DNA of 64,000 nt from Halopseudomonas maritima (GTDB lineage: Bacteria; Pseudomonadota; Gammaproteobacteria; Pseudomonadales; Pseudomonadaceae): positions 496,001 to 560,000 of the forward strand of contig NZ_CP079801.1 in assembly GCF_021545785.1 (NCBI RefSeq), read 5' to 3'. The position numbers and the translations under genes were made by a program. Positions 1 through 7,828 of this stretch are shown piece by piece (the stretch's first letter is position 1; each line of letters opens with the position of its first letter). Under the pieces are notes generated by a model, which made no database searches, had not been told where the DNA came from, and saw only the letters and a list, made by a program, of their open reading frames with translations.

Positions 1-177
1 AATATTGGTGAACACCTTGAATTCGTCGGCACAGCGCACATCGTAGCCGTAGCTGGAGACCCCGTAGGAGATAACCCGGTCACCCTCGGCACCACGGATC
101 TGGCGCTCGACGAAGGGTTCAATCATCCCCTGCTCCTGGGACATGGTGCGGATCCAGCGGTCAGATTTGATGCTCAT
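1..177 (-). CDS. dcd: dCTP deaminase, N-terminal part (runs off the window)
   Basis: The first 59 residues of a protein read in from the start codon at 177 and are cut by the window edge, still in frame at base 1. They begin MSIKSDRWIR and contain the stretch VISYGVSSYGYDVRCADEF, which is characteristic of dCTP deaminase. The enzyme deaminates dCTP to dUTP in the cytosol, feeding dTMP synthesis. The catalytic part lies outside the window, so activity cannot be judged. The gene is on the same strand as, and upstream of, apbC (74 bp gap), an arrangement known in Pseudomonas. Confidence 0.9.
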   Translation of the reverse strand, partial: MSIKSDRWIRTMSQEQGMIEPFVERQIRGAEGDRVISYGVSSYGYDVRCADEFKVFTNI

Positions 178-251
178 GGTGAGTCCTGAGTGATCTGTAC
201 GAAAAAGAGCCAGCATGTTACCGGGTTATAGGCAATGACAAAAGACCGGCA

Positions 252-1343
252 TCAATCCTCGCTGATGCTGATCTCCGGCATAGCGCCGGCGCCATTCAGC
301 GCCGTAATGCGCGCGGCGGCGTGGCGCGCCATATCCTGATAAACCATGCTGATCTGACACTCGGGCTCAGCCACCACGGTCGGTTTGCCGCCATCGGCCT
401 GCTCGCGAATCATCATCGACAACGGCATCGAGCCGAGCAACTCCACATTATATTGCGCGGCCAGGCGCTCACCGCCCCCCTCACCAAACAGATGCTCGGC
501 ATGACCGCAGTTTGAGCAGATATGAATAGCCATGTTTTCCACAACACCAAGCACCGGAATGTTTACCTTCTCGAACATGCCAATGCCCTTCTTGGCATCC
601 AGCAGCGCCAGATCCTGCGGCGTGGTCACGATCACAGCGCCGGTTACCGGCACCTTTTGCGCCAGGGTTAGCTGGATGTCTCCGGTGCCCGGCGGCATGT
701 CTACCACCAGATAATCCAGGTCGTCCCAGGCGGTCTGAGTGAGCAGTTGCATCAGCGCACCTGAGACCATCGGGCCACGCCAAACGACTGGCGTGTTGTC
801 ATCCACCAGAAACGCCATCGACATGACCTGAATGCCGTGGGCGCGGGGCGGCACAAACCATTTGCCTTCGCGGGTTTCCGGGCGTGTGCCTTCAGGCAGG
901 CCCAGCATCAAGCCCATACTGGGGCCGTAGATATCGGCATCCAGCACGCCGACCTTGGCGCCCTCGCGCGCCAGCGCCAGCGCCAGGTTGGCAGCTGTGG
1001 TGGACTTGCCCACCCCGCCCTTGCCAGAGGCCACGGCGATCACGTTTTTGACGTTGGCCAGTGCTGCCACCTGCCCCTGAACCGCACCCGCCTCGATCTC
1101 ACAGCGCACGCTGACCTTGGCCGAGGTGACACCATCAACATTTTCCACTGCCATTTGCAGCATCTGCGCAATACCGCCGACCAGACTGCCGGCGGCGTAC
1201 CCCAGCACCAGCTCCGCTTCAACCTGCCCACCGCTGATCTCCAAACGGCGCAGGCAGCCGCAACTCAGCAAGTCGGTTTTCAGGTAGGGGTCCTGGTATT
1301 GGGCCAGAGCCTGTTCAACGGCAGCGCGATCAAGGGTCGACAT
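252..1343 (-). CDS. apbC: Iron-sulfur cluster carrier protein, Mrp/ApbC family P-loop ATPase
   Basis: This 363-residue protein binds and transfers [4Fe-4S] clusters to apo-enzymes in the cytosol. An N-terminal MIP18/DUF59-type domain (about residues 1-90) precedes a deviant Walker A motif, GKGGVGKST, near residue 108. A Walker B-like stretch (VVDMPPGTGD) follows, and near residue 280 there is the CSNCG pair that bridges the cluster in dimers of this family. Length is normal. The start at 1343 gives an N-terminus that aligns well with Pseudomonas ApbC. It lies downstream of dcd on the same strand. Confidence 0.93.
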   Translation of the reverse strand: MSTLDRAAVEQALAQYQDPYLKTDLLSCGCLRRLEISGGQVEAELVLGYAAGSLVGGIAQMLQMAVENVDGVTSAKVSVRCEIEAGAVQGQVAALANVKNVIAVASGKGGVGKSTTAANLALALAREGAKVGVLDADIYGPSMGLMLGLPEGTRPETREGKWFVPPRAHGIQVMSMAFLVDDNTPVVWRGPMVSGALMQLLTQTAWDDLDYLVVDMPPGTGDIQLTLAQKVPVTGAVIVTTPQDLALLDAKKGIGMFEKVNIPVLGVVENMAIHICSNCGHAEHLFGEGGGERLAAQYNVELLGSMPLSMMIREQADGGKPTVVAEPECQISMVYQDMARHAAARITALNGAGAMPEISISED

Positions 1344-1404
1344 GACGGGGTTCCGAACAAGATAAAGAGGCCGCTATGCTACCGAGCAGTACAGCCCAAC
1401 GCAA

Positions 1405-1434
1405 AGCGGCCCGCCGGTAGGCCGGCGGGCCGCT
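1405..1434 (-). terminator. Strong GC hairpin behind the TRAP binding-protein gene
   Basis: A perfect 12-bp stem (1406-1417 with 1422-1433), extended by an A-T pair at 1405/1434, has a 4-nt loop. On the minus strand it is followed by TTTGCG. It lies 26 bp beyond the stop of the minus-strand gene ending at 1460 and separates it from apbC. The short T tract makes it an imperfect intrinsic terminator. Confidence 0.65.
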
Positions 1435-1459
1435 GCTTACAACGTGGTAACGCGATGGA

Positions 1460-2611
1460 TCAGGCGGCGTCGGCTTGCGGCTCGGCGCCAGCCTCTTCTG
1501 CCTCGTCGCCGGACTCCTGCTCAGCCGGCGCTACCTTGGCGGCGTCGGCCTGCTCAACCTGCTCAATCAGGGTGTTCATCAGGCGAGTACCGCGCTCACC
1601 CACCATCTCGGCGAACACGTCGCGCACCGGCAGGCTGCGCTCGCGGAAGGCTTCACGCTCTTCGGCGCTCAGATACACCAGCTCGATATCGCTGTTCTCG
1701 GTGATGATGTCCAGACGCTCGGTGTTCAGGCGGGTCTGCACCTCGTGAATCCACGGCACCAGCTCAACCACAGCCTCTTCAACAACATCCTTGCGCTCTT
1801 GGCTCAGGCCGTCATACCAGTCGCTGTTGGCCATGAAGGTGGCGATGAACTGCGCCTGGTTGGCGAAGATCAGATAGTCCTGAACCTTGTAGAAATCCAT
1901 CTCCTGGTGAGCAAATACCGGCTGGATGTTGCCGTCCAGCTGGCCCAGCTGCATACCGCTGAACAGCTCGCCGTATTCCATGGTGGTCGGGTCAGCGCCA
2001 TAGGCGCTGTAGGTTTCGCGCAGCAGGCGGTTATCCATGGTGCGGATTGCCAGGCCGTCAAAATCTTCAGGGCTGCGGACCGCCTTGTTGGCACTCCATA
2101 CCTGCCAGCCTTCCGGCACGATGGCCAAGGGCTGCAGGCCACGATCACGATAGGAGGCAACCAGGTCTTCGTTCTTGCGGAAAGCCGGGGCGTTGAGAAT
2201 CTCGGTGTTGGTCTTTTCGTCGTCGGTCAGCACGAAGTTCAGACTGAACAGCTGCGACTCGGGGACGGTGCCGCCCAGAAAGCCGGAACCAAAGGCGAAC
2301 TGCACCGCACCGGACTGCACCTGATCATAAATGTCGGTCAGACCACCCAGCTGGCCGTAGGGATACAGCTTGACCTCTACTGCGCCGTCGGTCTTGTCCT
2401 TGATCAGCTCAGCAAACTTGGCACCGTATTCGTACTGCACGCTGCCATCAATCTCTTCCAGGGCAAAACCCCATGTCTCGGTTTCTACTTCGGCAGCCGC
2501 GGTCGGCTCCTCTGCTGCAGGGGCGGTATTCGATGCCGTTGGCTCCTCCTCGGAACCACACGCCGCCAGCATGATCGCTGCTGCACCAATACATCCATTG
2601 CGCCAATTCAT
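1460..2611 (-). CDS. dctP: TRAP transporter substrate-binding lipoprotein, DctP family
   Basis: This 383-residue extracytoplasmic solute receptor captures a substrate, probably an organic acid, for the TRAP permease encoded divergently at 2845-4738. The start at 2611 is chosen because AAGGAGTG lies just upstream. It also yields a lipoprotein signal ending in the lipobox LAAC-G (Cys near residue 18); a longer reading to 2788 has neither. Family features include the segment GGLTDIYDQVQSGAVQF and the binding-site region around AIRTMDNRLL. The last 35 residues or so are an Ala/Glu-rich acidic tail that DctP proteins normally lack. The substrate cannot be told from sequence. Confidence 0.88.
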   Translation of the reverse strand: MNWRNGCIGAAAIMLAACGSEEEPTASNTAPAAEEPTAAAEVETETWGFALEEIDGSVQYEYGAKFAELIKDKTDGAVEVKLYPYGQLGGLTDIYDQVQSGAVQFAFGSGFLGGTVPESQLFSLNFVLTDDEKTNTEILNAPAFRKNEDLVASYRDRGLQPLAIVPEGWQVWSANKAVRSPEDFDGLAIRTMDNRLLRETYSAYGADPTTMEYGELFSGMQLGQLDGNIQPVFAHQEMDFYKVQDYLIFANQAQFIATFMANSDWYDGLSQERKDVVEEAVVELVPWIHEVQTRLNTERLDIITENSDIELVYLSAEEREAFRERSLPVRDVFAEMVGERGTRLMNTLIEQVEQADAAKVAPAEQESGDEAEEAGAEPQADAA

Positions 2612-2844
2612 GGAACACTCCTTATCAACTGTTCTGGATTCCTCACGAACCTTAACACAGCACAACCGCATGTCCACGCCGTGCAAATGCCTTTTAGATG
2701 GGTTAAGGTCAAAAAAGGCGCCAAAATACCGGACCAGATCGCATTCTGACTGCAGCGTCCCTTTCAAGACACTGCACGCCAGAGCCATGCCGATACCGTC
2801 CTACTGGTCAGCCCGGAGACGACTAGCCACACAGGAAAAAATGC
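2612..2844. promoter_or_regulatory. Divergent intergenic region of the TRAP genes
   Basis: These 233 bp separate the binding-protein gene (minus) from the permease genes (plus) and must hold both promoters. I could not identify a convincing -35/-10 pair or an operator. The only clear sites are the two ribosome binding sites: AAGGAGTG for dctP, and ACAGGAAAAA before the plus-strand start at 2845. Confidence 0.5.
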
Positions 2845-3438
2845 ATGCCCCAGCCAGCCGAGCCGTCGGCAAGCCAAACGAGCAGCTCGCTGCTGCTACG
2901 TCTGCTGGGCGCGGTAGACCGCGTTACCGAGTGGGTGGAAAAGATCATCCTGGGCAGCAGCGTGCTGTTTCTGGCTGGCCTGCTGATCGCGCACGTACTG
3001 GGCCGGCAGCTGCTGGGCAGCGGCGTGACCGGCCAGGTCGAGCTGACCCAGATCAGCCTGATCATCATGACCTTCGCCGGGCTCGGCTACGCCGTACGCC
3101 GTGCACGACACATCAGCATGTCTGCCTTCTTTGACCAGCTCAGTGGCAAGCCCCGCAAGGCACTGATGATCCTTATCGCGCTGGGCACCGCCGCCTTGAT
3201 GTTCTACCTGGCCTGGCATGCCGCCGCTTACGTGATGACCATCCATGAGCGCGGCCGTACGTCTTCTGCCTTGCAAATTCCGCTGTGGATTCCCTACCTC
3301 GCCGCCCCCGTCGGTTTTGTCCTGGCGGGCATTCAGTTTGTGCTCACTGCCGTGCGCAACCTCATCTCACCCGAGGTTTACCGCTCCTTCACCGAGAAGG
3401 ATGAATACGACGCGATCCCGGACGACGGCGCACTCTGA
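2845..3438 (+). CDS. dctQ: TRAP transporter small membrane subunit, DctQ family
   Basis: This 197-residue inner-membrane protein has four predicted hydrophobic segments (roughly residues 33-55, 68-90, 105-127 and 145-170), as expected for the DctQ subunit. DctQ pairs with DctM in Na+-driven TRAP uptake. The start at 2845 follows ACAGGAAAAA. An ATG four bases earlier (2841) is in another frame and is not used. Its stop is 16 bp before the start of the large subunit, so the two are co-transcribed and divergent from the binding protein. Confidence 0.88.
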   Translation: MPQPAEPSASQTSSSLLLRLLGAVDRVTEWVEKIILGSSVLFLAGLLIAHVLGRQLLGSGVTGQVELTQISLIIMTFAGLGYAVRRARHISMSAFFDQLSGKPRKALMILIALGTAALMFYLAWHAAAYVMTIHERGRTSSALQIPLWIPYLAAPVGFVLAGIQFVLTAVRNLISPEVYRSFTEKDEYDAIPDDGAL

Positions 3439-3454
3439 ACAAGGCTACGGACCC

Positions 3455-4738
3455 ATGCTTACCCTGACCTTCATAACCATGATCGTGCTGCTGGCACTTG
3501 GCTTCCCGATGATGGTGCCGCTGCTGGTGGCGGCGTTGATGCTGCTGTTTCTGGTCATCGATCTGGGCAACGTCAGCCTGCTGATGGGCCAGATGATCAG
3601 CGGCGTGCAGTCCTGGGCACTGGCGGCCGTGCCGCTGTTTATCTTTGCCGCCGACCTGATGACCCGAGGCCACACAGCCAACCGCCTGCTGGATCTGGTG
3701 CAGAGCTTTGCCGGCCACTTGCGCGGCGGGCTGCCAATCACCACCGCTGCCAGCTGTACGCTGTTTGGCGCAGTGTCCGGTTCCACCCAGGCTACCGTGG
3801 TGGCCATGGGCGGCCCCATGCGGCCCAAGCTGCTGGAAAAGGGCTACTCGGATACTTTCAGCATTGCGCTGATTATCAACGCCAGCGATATCGCCCTGCT
3901 GATTCCGCCGAGTATCGGCATGATCATCTACGGGGTCATTTCCGGCTCATCGATTGGCGACCTGTTTATCGCCGGCATCATTCCGGGCTTATTGATCCTG
4001 CTGCTGTTTTCCATCTACTGCTGGATCGCCTCCATCCGCATGGGCATTGCCCCCGAACCGAAAAGCGATTGGGCCACACGGCTACTGGCGCTGCGCAAGG
4101 CGGTACTGCCGCTCGGCTTCCCGCTGGTGGTGGTTGGCGGAATTTACGGCGGTCTGTTCAGCCCAACGGAGGCTGCAGCCATCGCGGTGCTCTACGCACT
4201 GATTCTTGAGGTCGTCATTCTGCGGGCGGTAAAGCTGCGCGAACTGTGGGATGTAGCGCTGTCTACCGGGCTGATTACCGCCGTTGTGTTCATCCTGGTG
4301 GCAGCCGGCAACGCCTTTACCTACGCCATCTCCTTTGCCGGTATTCCGCAGGCCATTCTGGACCCGGTGATCGCCAGCATCGGCGACAACCAGACCCTGG
4401 TGCTGGCACTGATTGCCGTTTCCTTCTTTGTAGGCTGCATGTTCGTTGACCCCATCGTGGTCATCCTGATCCTTACCCCGCTATTCAAACCAGCGGTTGA
4501 GGCAGCGGGGCTGGACCCAGTGCACGTGGGCGTCATCGTCACCCTGCAGGCGGCCATCGGCTCGGCAACGCCACCCTTCGGCTGTGACATCTTCACCGCC
4601 ATGGCAATCTTCCGGCGGCCCTACTTTGATGTCATTCGCGGTACCCCACCCTTCATCTTCATTCTGCTGTTGGCCACGGTGCTACTGATACTCTTCCCCG
4701 AGATTTCCCTGTGGCTACCCTCTCTCGCCCAGGACTAA
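3455..4738 (+). CDS. dctM: TRAP transporter large permease subunit, DctM family
   Basis: This 427-residue polytopic membrane protein is the DctM channel subunit, which couples substrate import to the sodium gradient. The family signature LFGAVSGSTQATVVAMGG lies near residue 105. It is followed by the INASDIALLIPPS and GLFSPTEAAA segments and a C-terminal copy (IGSATPPFGCDIF). The hydrophobic profile fits about 12 helices. The start at 3455 gives the usual short hydrophobic N-terminus; upstream sequence in the same frame overlaps dctQ and looks non-coding. A terminator follows directly. Confidence 0.92.
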   Translation: MLTLTFITMIVLLALGFPMMVPLLVAALMLLFLVIDLGNVSLLMGQMISGVQSWALAAVPLFIFAADLMTRGHTANRLLDLVQSFAGHLRGGLPITTAASCTLFGAVSGSTQATVVAMGGPMRPKLLEKGYSDTFSIALIINASDIALLIPPSIGMIIYGVISGSSIGDLFIAGIIPGLLILLLFSIYCWIASIRMGIAPEPKSDWATRLLALRKAVLPLGFPLVVVGGIYGGLFSPTEAAAIAVLYALILEVVILRAVKLRELWDVALSTGLITAVVFILVAAGNAFTYAISFAGIPQAILDPVIASIGDNQTLVLALIAVSFFVGCMFVDPIVVILILTPLFKPAVEAAGLDPVHVGVIVTLQAAIGSATPPFGCDIFTAMAIFRRPYFDVIRGTPPFIFILLLATVLLILFPEISLWLPSLAQD

Positions 4739-4742
4739 TAAC

Positions 4743-4768
4743 AAAACGCCATTAACTATGGCGTTTTT
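4743..4768 (+). terminator. Rho-independent terminator after dctQM
   Basis: AAAACGCC (4743-4750) pairs with GGCGTTTT (4760-4767) across a 9-nt loop. The T run ends at 4768, five bases after the dctM stop codon. Confidence 0.8.
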
Positions 4769-4898
4769 GTCCTGTCGAATTTGAGAATTGGCGCCGATAT
4801 TCTGACTGGCCGCGTGCGCAGCAGCCCACGGTGAACCTCACCGGGCCGCTCTAGGCCGCATCGCGACAACAACAAACCCAGCGCCCGTGGAGAGACGC

Positions 4899-6605
4899 AT
4901 GATATCCGACCCCCGTTCCGAGGCGCTTTCGTCTCCCACCCCGGCAAACGACGCAAGGGGTCTGCTGCCCCTGGCCGGCCTGGTGGTGTGTGAGCTATTT
5001 CTGTTTGCCGCCGTTTTACTCAGCACCAGCGGTGTGCTGTTTTGGGCCGCCCTGGCCATGCTAATCCCCACGCTGGCCTTCACCTGGCAACTGCGCAGCA
5101 CAGGGGGCAGCACGGGCTCGCTAACCGCCAGCCTTAGCCGCATCAACGGCAACCAGATCGACCTGCGCCTGACCGATGAGAAGCGCAGCGATGACCCCGC
5201 CACACAGCAGTACGCCGCGCTGAACGAGCGCCTGCGCGGCATCATGCTTGAATTGCAGCACAATAGTCTGGGCACCGCACTGGCCTCAGCCAACAGCCGG
5301 TTGCTGGCCGAACAGGCCGCCCGAGACGCGCAAAGCCAGCAGCAACTCTCCGAGCTGATATTCCACGCCAGCGAGCAGACCACCAGCGCCCTGCAAGACA
5401 TCTCGCACCGCGCTACCGGCGTCACCGAGGTCAACACCCGCAACCTGGAGGTGGCCCGTCAATCGCGCGAGCAGATGGGCGATGCGCGCAACAAAATGCA
5501 GCAGATCAGCGGCGCCATGAGCGGTTTCAAGGACAACGTCAACGCGCTCAACGCCACCTCGGCAAAAATTCGCGACATCCTTACCACCGTGCAGGACTTT
5601 TCTGCGCAAACCAACATGCTGGCACTGAACGCCGCCATCGAAGCCGCCCGTGCGGGCGAACAGGGTCGCGGCTTTGCCGTGGTAGCCGATGAAGTACGCA
5701 ACCTGTCGTTCAAGGTCGGCAACGCGGCAGAACAGATCAGCCAGCTGATGGAACAGATGACCAGCGCGATGGCCGATGCCGACGCGCAAACCCTGGGCAT
5801 GCTGGAGCAGACCGAGTCCACCGGCCTGGCTGTCAGCAGCGCGGCAGACCAGTTTGACGCCATGGTTGACGACTTCCAACGTGCCAACGATGACCTGCTG
5901 ATGGTCAGTAGCGCCCTGGAGGAGCTGACCGCAACCAACGCCGAAACCCTGCAGCACGGCGGCGAGATCCGAGACCTGAGCCTGACCATCAGCCAGCACA
6001 TGGAAGCGACTCACACCCAGGCCGATGCCCTACGCGACAACACCAATCTGGCGCTGCGCTCGCTGGCCGGCTTCCGCCTTGGCGAGGGTCAGCTGGAGGC
6101 CGTCACCGAAGTGCTCATGGGCCGCCGCAAGGATATCGAGCAGCGTCTTGATGCACTGGCCGACAGCGGCGTAGACCTGTTCGATCAGCAGTACACACCC
6201 ATCGCCAACACCAACCCGCCGAAGCACGACACCCGCTGGGCCGACGCCTTTATTGAACGTATTCGTCCGCTGCTGGACGAGTGGGACAAGGGCGGCAAGG
6301 ACGGCATCGTGTACACCGCTGCCGTCAACGAGAAAGGTTACCTGCCGACCAGCCGCAGCGCCTCGTCCCAACCGCCAACCGGCGACCCGCGCGTTGATGC
6401 GGCGCGCAGCAACTACAAGCGCTTTGCCGTTACCAGCGAATCCGACCTGCGCATCATGGCCAGCTGCACCTACCTGAACATGGGGACCTTCGTCCTGCCC
6501 GGCACCAGTACGGTGATCTTCGTGCTTTACGTACCGATCTTCGTCAAGGGGCGCCGCTGGGGCACGATGTCTTCCGCGATTGCACCGGCGGCGTTGGGAC
6601 TCTGA
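4899..6605 (+). CDS. Methyl-accepting chemotaxis protein with a C-terminal sensor-like domain
   Basis: This is a chemoreceptor of 568 residues. The ATG at 4899 is preferred over an in-frame GTG at 4887 because GGAGAG sits four bases before it. Two adjacent membrane helices (about residues 23-65) leave almost no periplasmic part. The signalling domain follows, with the family hairpin tip visible as MLALNAAIEAARAGEQGRGF near residue 245. From about residue 410 a further domain contains YTPIANTNPPKHDTRW, AAVNEKGYLPT and a final PIFVKGRRWG. This layout is seen in receptors that sense with a C-terminal PAS/Cache-like domain. It should signal through CheW/CheA; the ligand is unknown. Confidence 0.88.
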   Translation: MISDPRSEALSSPTPANDARGLLPLAGLVVCELFLFAAVLLSTSGVLFWAALAMLIPTLAFTWQLRSTGGSTGSLTASLSRINGNQIDLRLTDEKRSDDPATQQYAALNERLRGIMLELQHNSLGTALASANSRLLAEQAARDAQSQQQLSELIFHASEQTTSALQDISHRATGVTEVNTRNLEVARQSREQMGDARNKMQQISGAMSGFKDNVNALNATSAKIRDILTTVQDFSAQTNMLALNAAIEAARAGEQGRGFAVVADEVRNLSFKVGNAAEQISQLMEQMTSAMADADAQTLGMLEQTESTGLAVSSAADQFDAMVDDFQRANDDLLMVSSALEELTATNAETLQHGGEIRDLSLTISQHMEATHTQADALRDNTNLALRSLAGFRLGEGQLEAVTEVLMGRRKDIEQRLDALADSGVDLFDQQYTPIANTNPPKHDTRWADAFIERIRPLLDEWDKGGKDGIVYTAAVNEKGYLPTSRSASSQPPTGDPRVDAARSNYKRFAVTSESDLRIMASCTYLNMGTFVLPGTSTVIFVLYVPIFVKGRRWGTMSSAIAPAALGL

Positions 6606-6613
6606 GCGCCGCG

Positions 6614-6738
6614 GCAAGCTGCAAGCTGCAAGCTGCAAGCTGCAAGCTGCAAGCTGCAAGCTGCAAGCTGCAAGCTGCAAGCTGCAAGCTGCAAGCTGCA
6701 AGCTGCAAGCTGCAAGCTGCAAGCTGCAAGCTGCAAGC
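6614..6738 (+). repeat. Tandem heptamer array (GCAAGCT)n, about 18 copies
   Basis: Perfect head-to-tail copies of GCAAGCT begin 8 bp after the chemoreceptor stop and run for 125 bp (17 full units plus GCAAGC) without a single mismatch. Seven is not a multiple of three, so all three frames read the same peptide in rotation (AASCKLQ and its permutations); open frames here are artefacts. Short arrays of this heptamer are familiar in Pseudomonas intergenic regions. The unbroken homogeneity suggests recent slippage or expansion. Confidence 0.95.
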
Positions 6739-6844
6739 GTAATCAGGGTGAGTTCGGCGGTGGCGGCGTCAAGTGCTTTCTACACGCTCTTCTGCCATTC
6801 GCCGCTTCAAGAAAACCCCGCGCTTCGCAACCGCGCGGATTTGC

Positions 6845-6886
6845 TTGAGGCTTGTAGCTTGCGGCTAGCGGCGGCTAGCCGCCGCT
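6845..6886. repeat. Degenerate inverted heptamer copies fused to a 20-bp perfect palindrome
   Basis: From 6843, GCTTGAGGCTTGTAGCTTGC is a degraded run of the same heptamer in the opposite orientation. It is followed at 6867-6886 by the perfect palindrome AGCGGCGGCT/AGCCGCCGCT. The palindrome overlaps the stop and last codons of the hydrolase gene on the minus strand. With the array at 6614-6738 it brackets about 105 bp with inverted repeats. Confidence 0.75.
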
Positions 6887-7488
6887 ATAAACCCCGCCGC
6901 GACCGCCGCCGCTTCCTCTATCAGCGCCTGCTGTGTCAGACCGCTGGACTTCAGGGGGCGAAAGTCGTGCTCACCGGACTCCAGCCAATGCAGCTGCAAA
7001 GTCGGGTCCAGCGGGTAGCTGGCCACCTCGTCGGGTTTACCAAAAGGGTCGCGGGTGCCCTGCACAATCAGACCAGGGCAACCAATCTGCTGCAGGTGTT
7101 CAATGCGGGTACGCTCCGGCTTACCCGGCGGATGAAACGGATAGCCAAAACAGACAAAACCCGCGGCGCCCAGTTCAGCCGCCAGCTGGCTCGCCACCCT
7201 GCCCCCCATCGACTTGCCACCCAGAAACACCCTGCCCTGCAAGCCCGCACGCAGCTCGCGCATGCTCTTTTCCAGAACCGGCATCGGATTAGGCGGACGC
7301 TTGCGGCCGTCCTCTCGCCGTGCGGCCATGTAGGGAAACTCAAAGCGCACCACACGCACCTGTCGGGCGCACAGCGCAGCAGCAAGTTCGTTCATGAAGG
7401 GGCTATCCATGGGCGCACCAGCGCCGTGGGCCAGCAGCAACGTTGCCAGCGCCTGCTCGCCCGGTTGGTCAATCAGTTCAACGCTCAC
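6865..7488 (-). CDS. Alpha/beta hydrolase, KANL3/Tex30-like family
   Basis: This is a cytosolic hydrolase-fold protein of 207 residues. The GTG at 7488 is chosen as start because AAAGGAAG lies four bases upstream. An ATG at 7524 would add 12 residues but has no ribosome site. The LLAHGAGAPMDSPFM segment near the N-terminus, the nucleophile elbow GGKSMGG (Ser near residue 95), the late acid region VQGTRDPFG and the His in SGEHDF make up a complete catalytic set. Members of this group are esterase- or dienelactone-hydrolase-like with no defined substrate. The C-terminus overlaps a palindromic repeat, so its last residues (AAASRR) may be repeat-derived. Confidence 0.82.
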   Translation of the reverse strand: MSVELIDQPGEQALATLLLAHGAGAPMDSPFMNELAAALCARQVRVVRFEFPYMAARREDGRKRPPNPMPVLEKSMRELRAGLQGRVFLGGKSMGGRVASQLAAELGAAGFVCFGYPFHPPGKPERTRIEHLQQIGCPGLIVQGTRDPFGKPDEVASYPLDPTLQLHWLESGEHDFRPLKSSGLTQQALIEEAAAVAAGFIAAASRR

Positions 7489-7736
7489 GTCGCTTCCTTT
7501 ATAACGTCCCAGATAGTGCGACATGATGTCACATAAACTGCCAGGTCCGGCGCCTTCACATTAGCCGAACCGCAGACTAGTCTGAAGACTGACCCACCTT
7601 GTGGCTGGTCAAGGCGCAGGCCGTATAGCCACACAGGGCATTCAGCACCGCTGATACGACCTTGGCGAGCAGGCAATAAAAGAGCAAAAAGCTCGCCGTT
7701 TCAAGCCTTTGTAAGGCCTTGCCACGCGCCCCGACA

Positions 7737-7812
7737 CTGACCTATGTCATTGCAATGCGCGCGGGCTTTCCTCATACTTGCCAGCGCTTTAAACCCTATT
7801 AAACCAACTGCT
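7737..7812 (+). promoter_or_regulatory. Candidate ANR/FNR-type site and promoter of the cbb3 oxidase operon
   Basis: Between the hydrolase start and ccoN lie 340 bp without a gene. In it CTGAC-CTAT-GTCAT (7737-7750) has a perfect inner inverted repeat, TGAC-N4-GTCA, resembling the ANR/FNR box TTGAT-N4-ATCAA. A -10-like CATACT at 7773-7778 would place transcription start near 7785. The box centre (7743.5) would then be at about -41.5, the class II FNR geometry. An alternative, TTGCCA (7779-7784) with TAAACC (7801-7806), would be ANR-independent. Only three of five bases match in each half site, so this stays a candidate. Confidence 0.35.
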
Positions 7813-7828
7813 ATCCGTGGAATCTCGC

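Noticed and set aside
1475..2749. A 424-codon plus-strand open frame over the TRAP binding-protein gene
   Set aside because: The opposite strand encodes a clear DctP lipoprotein with ribosome site and lipobox; this frame has neither.
6527..6736. Repetitive peptides (QLAACSL type) in several frames of the heptamer array
   Set aside because: They follow automatically from a 7-bp repeat; no ribosome site or unique sequence is present.
6614..6738. CRISPR array
   Set aside because: Direct tandem heptamers without spacers, and no cas genes.
7663..7697. GGCGAGC...GCTCGCC hairpin in the ccoN upstream region
   Set aside because: Long A-rich loop and no T tract on either strand; not convincing as terminator or attenuator.
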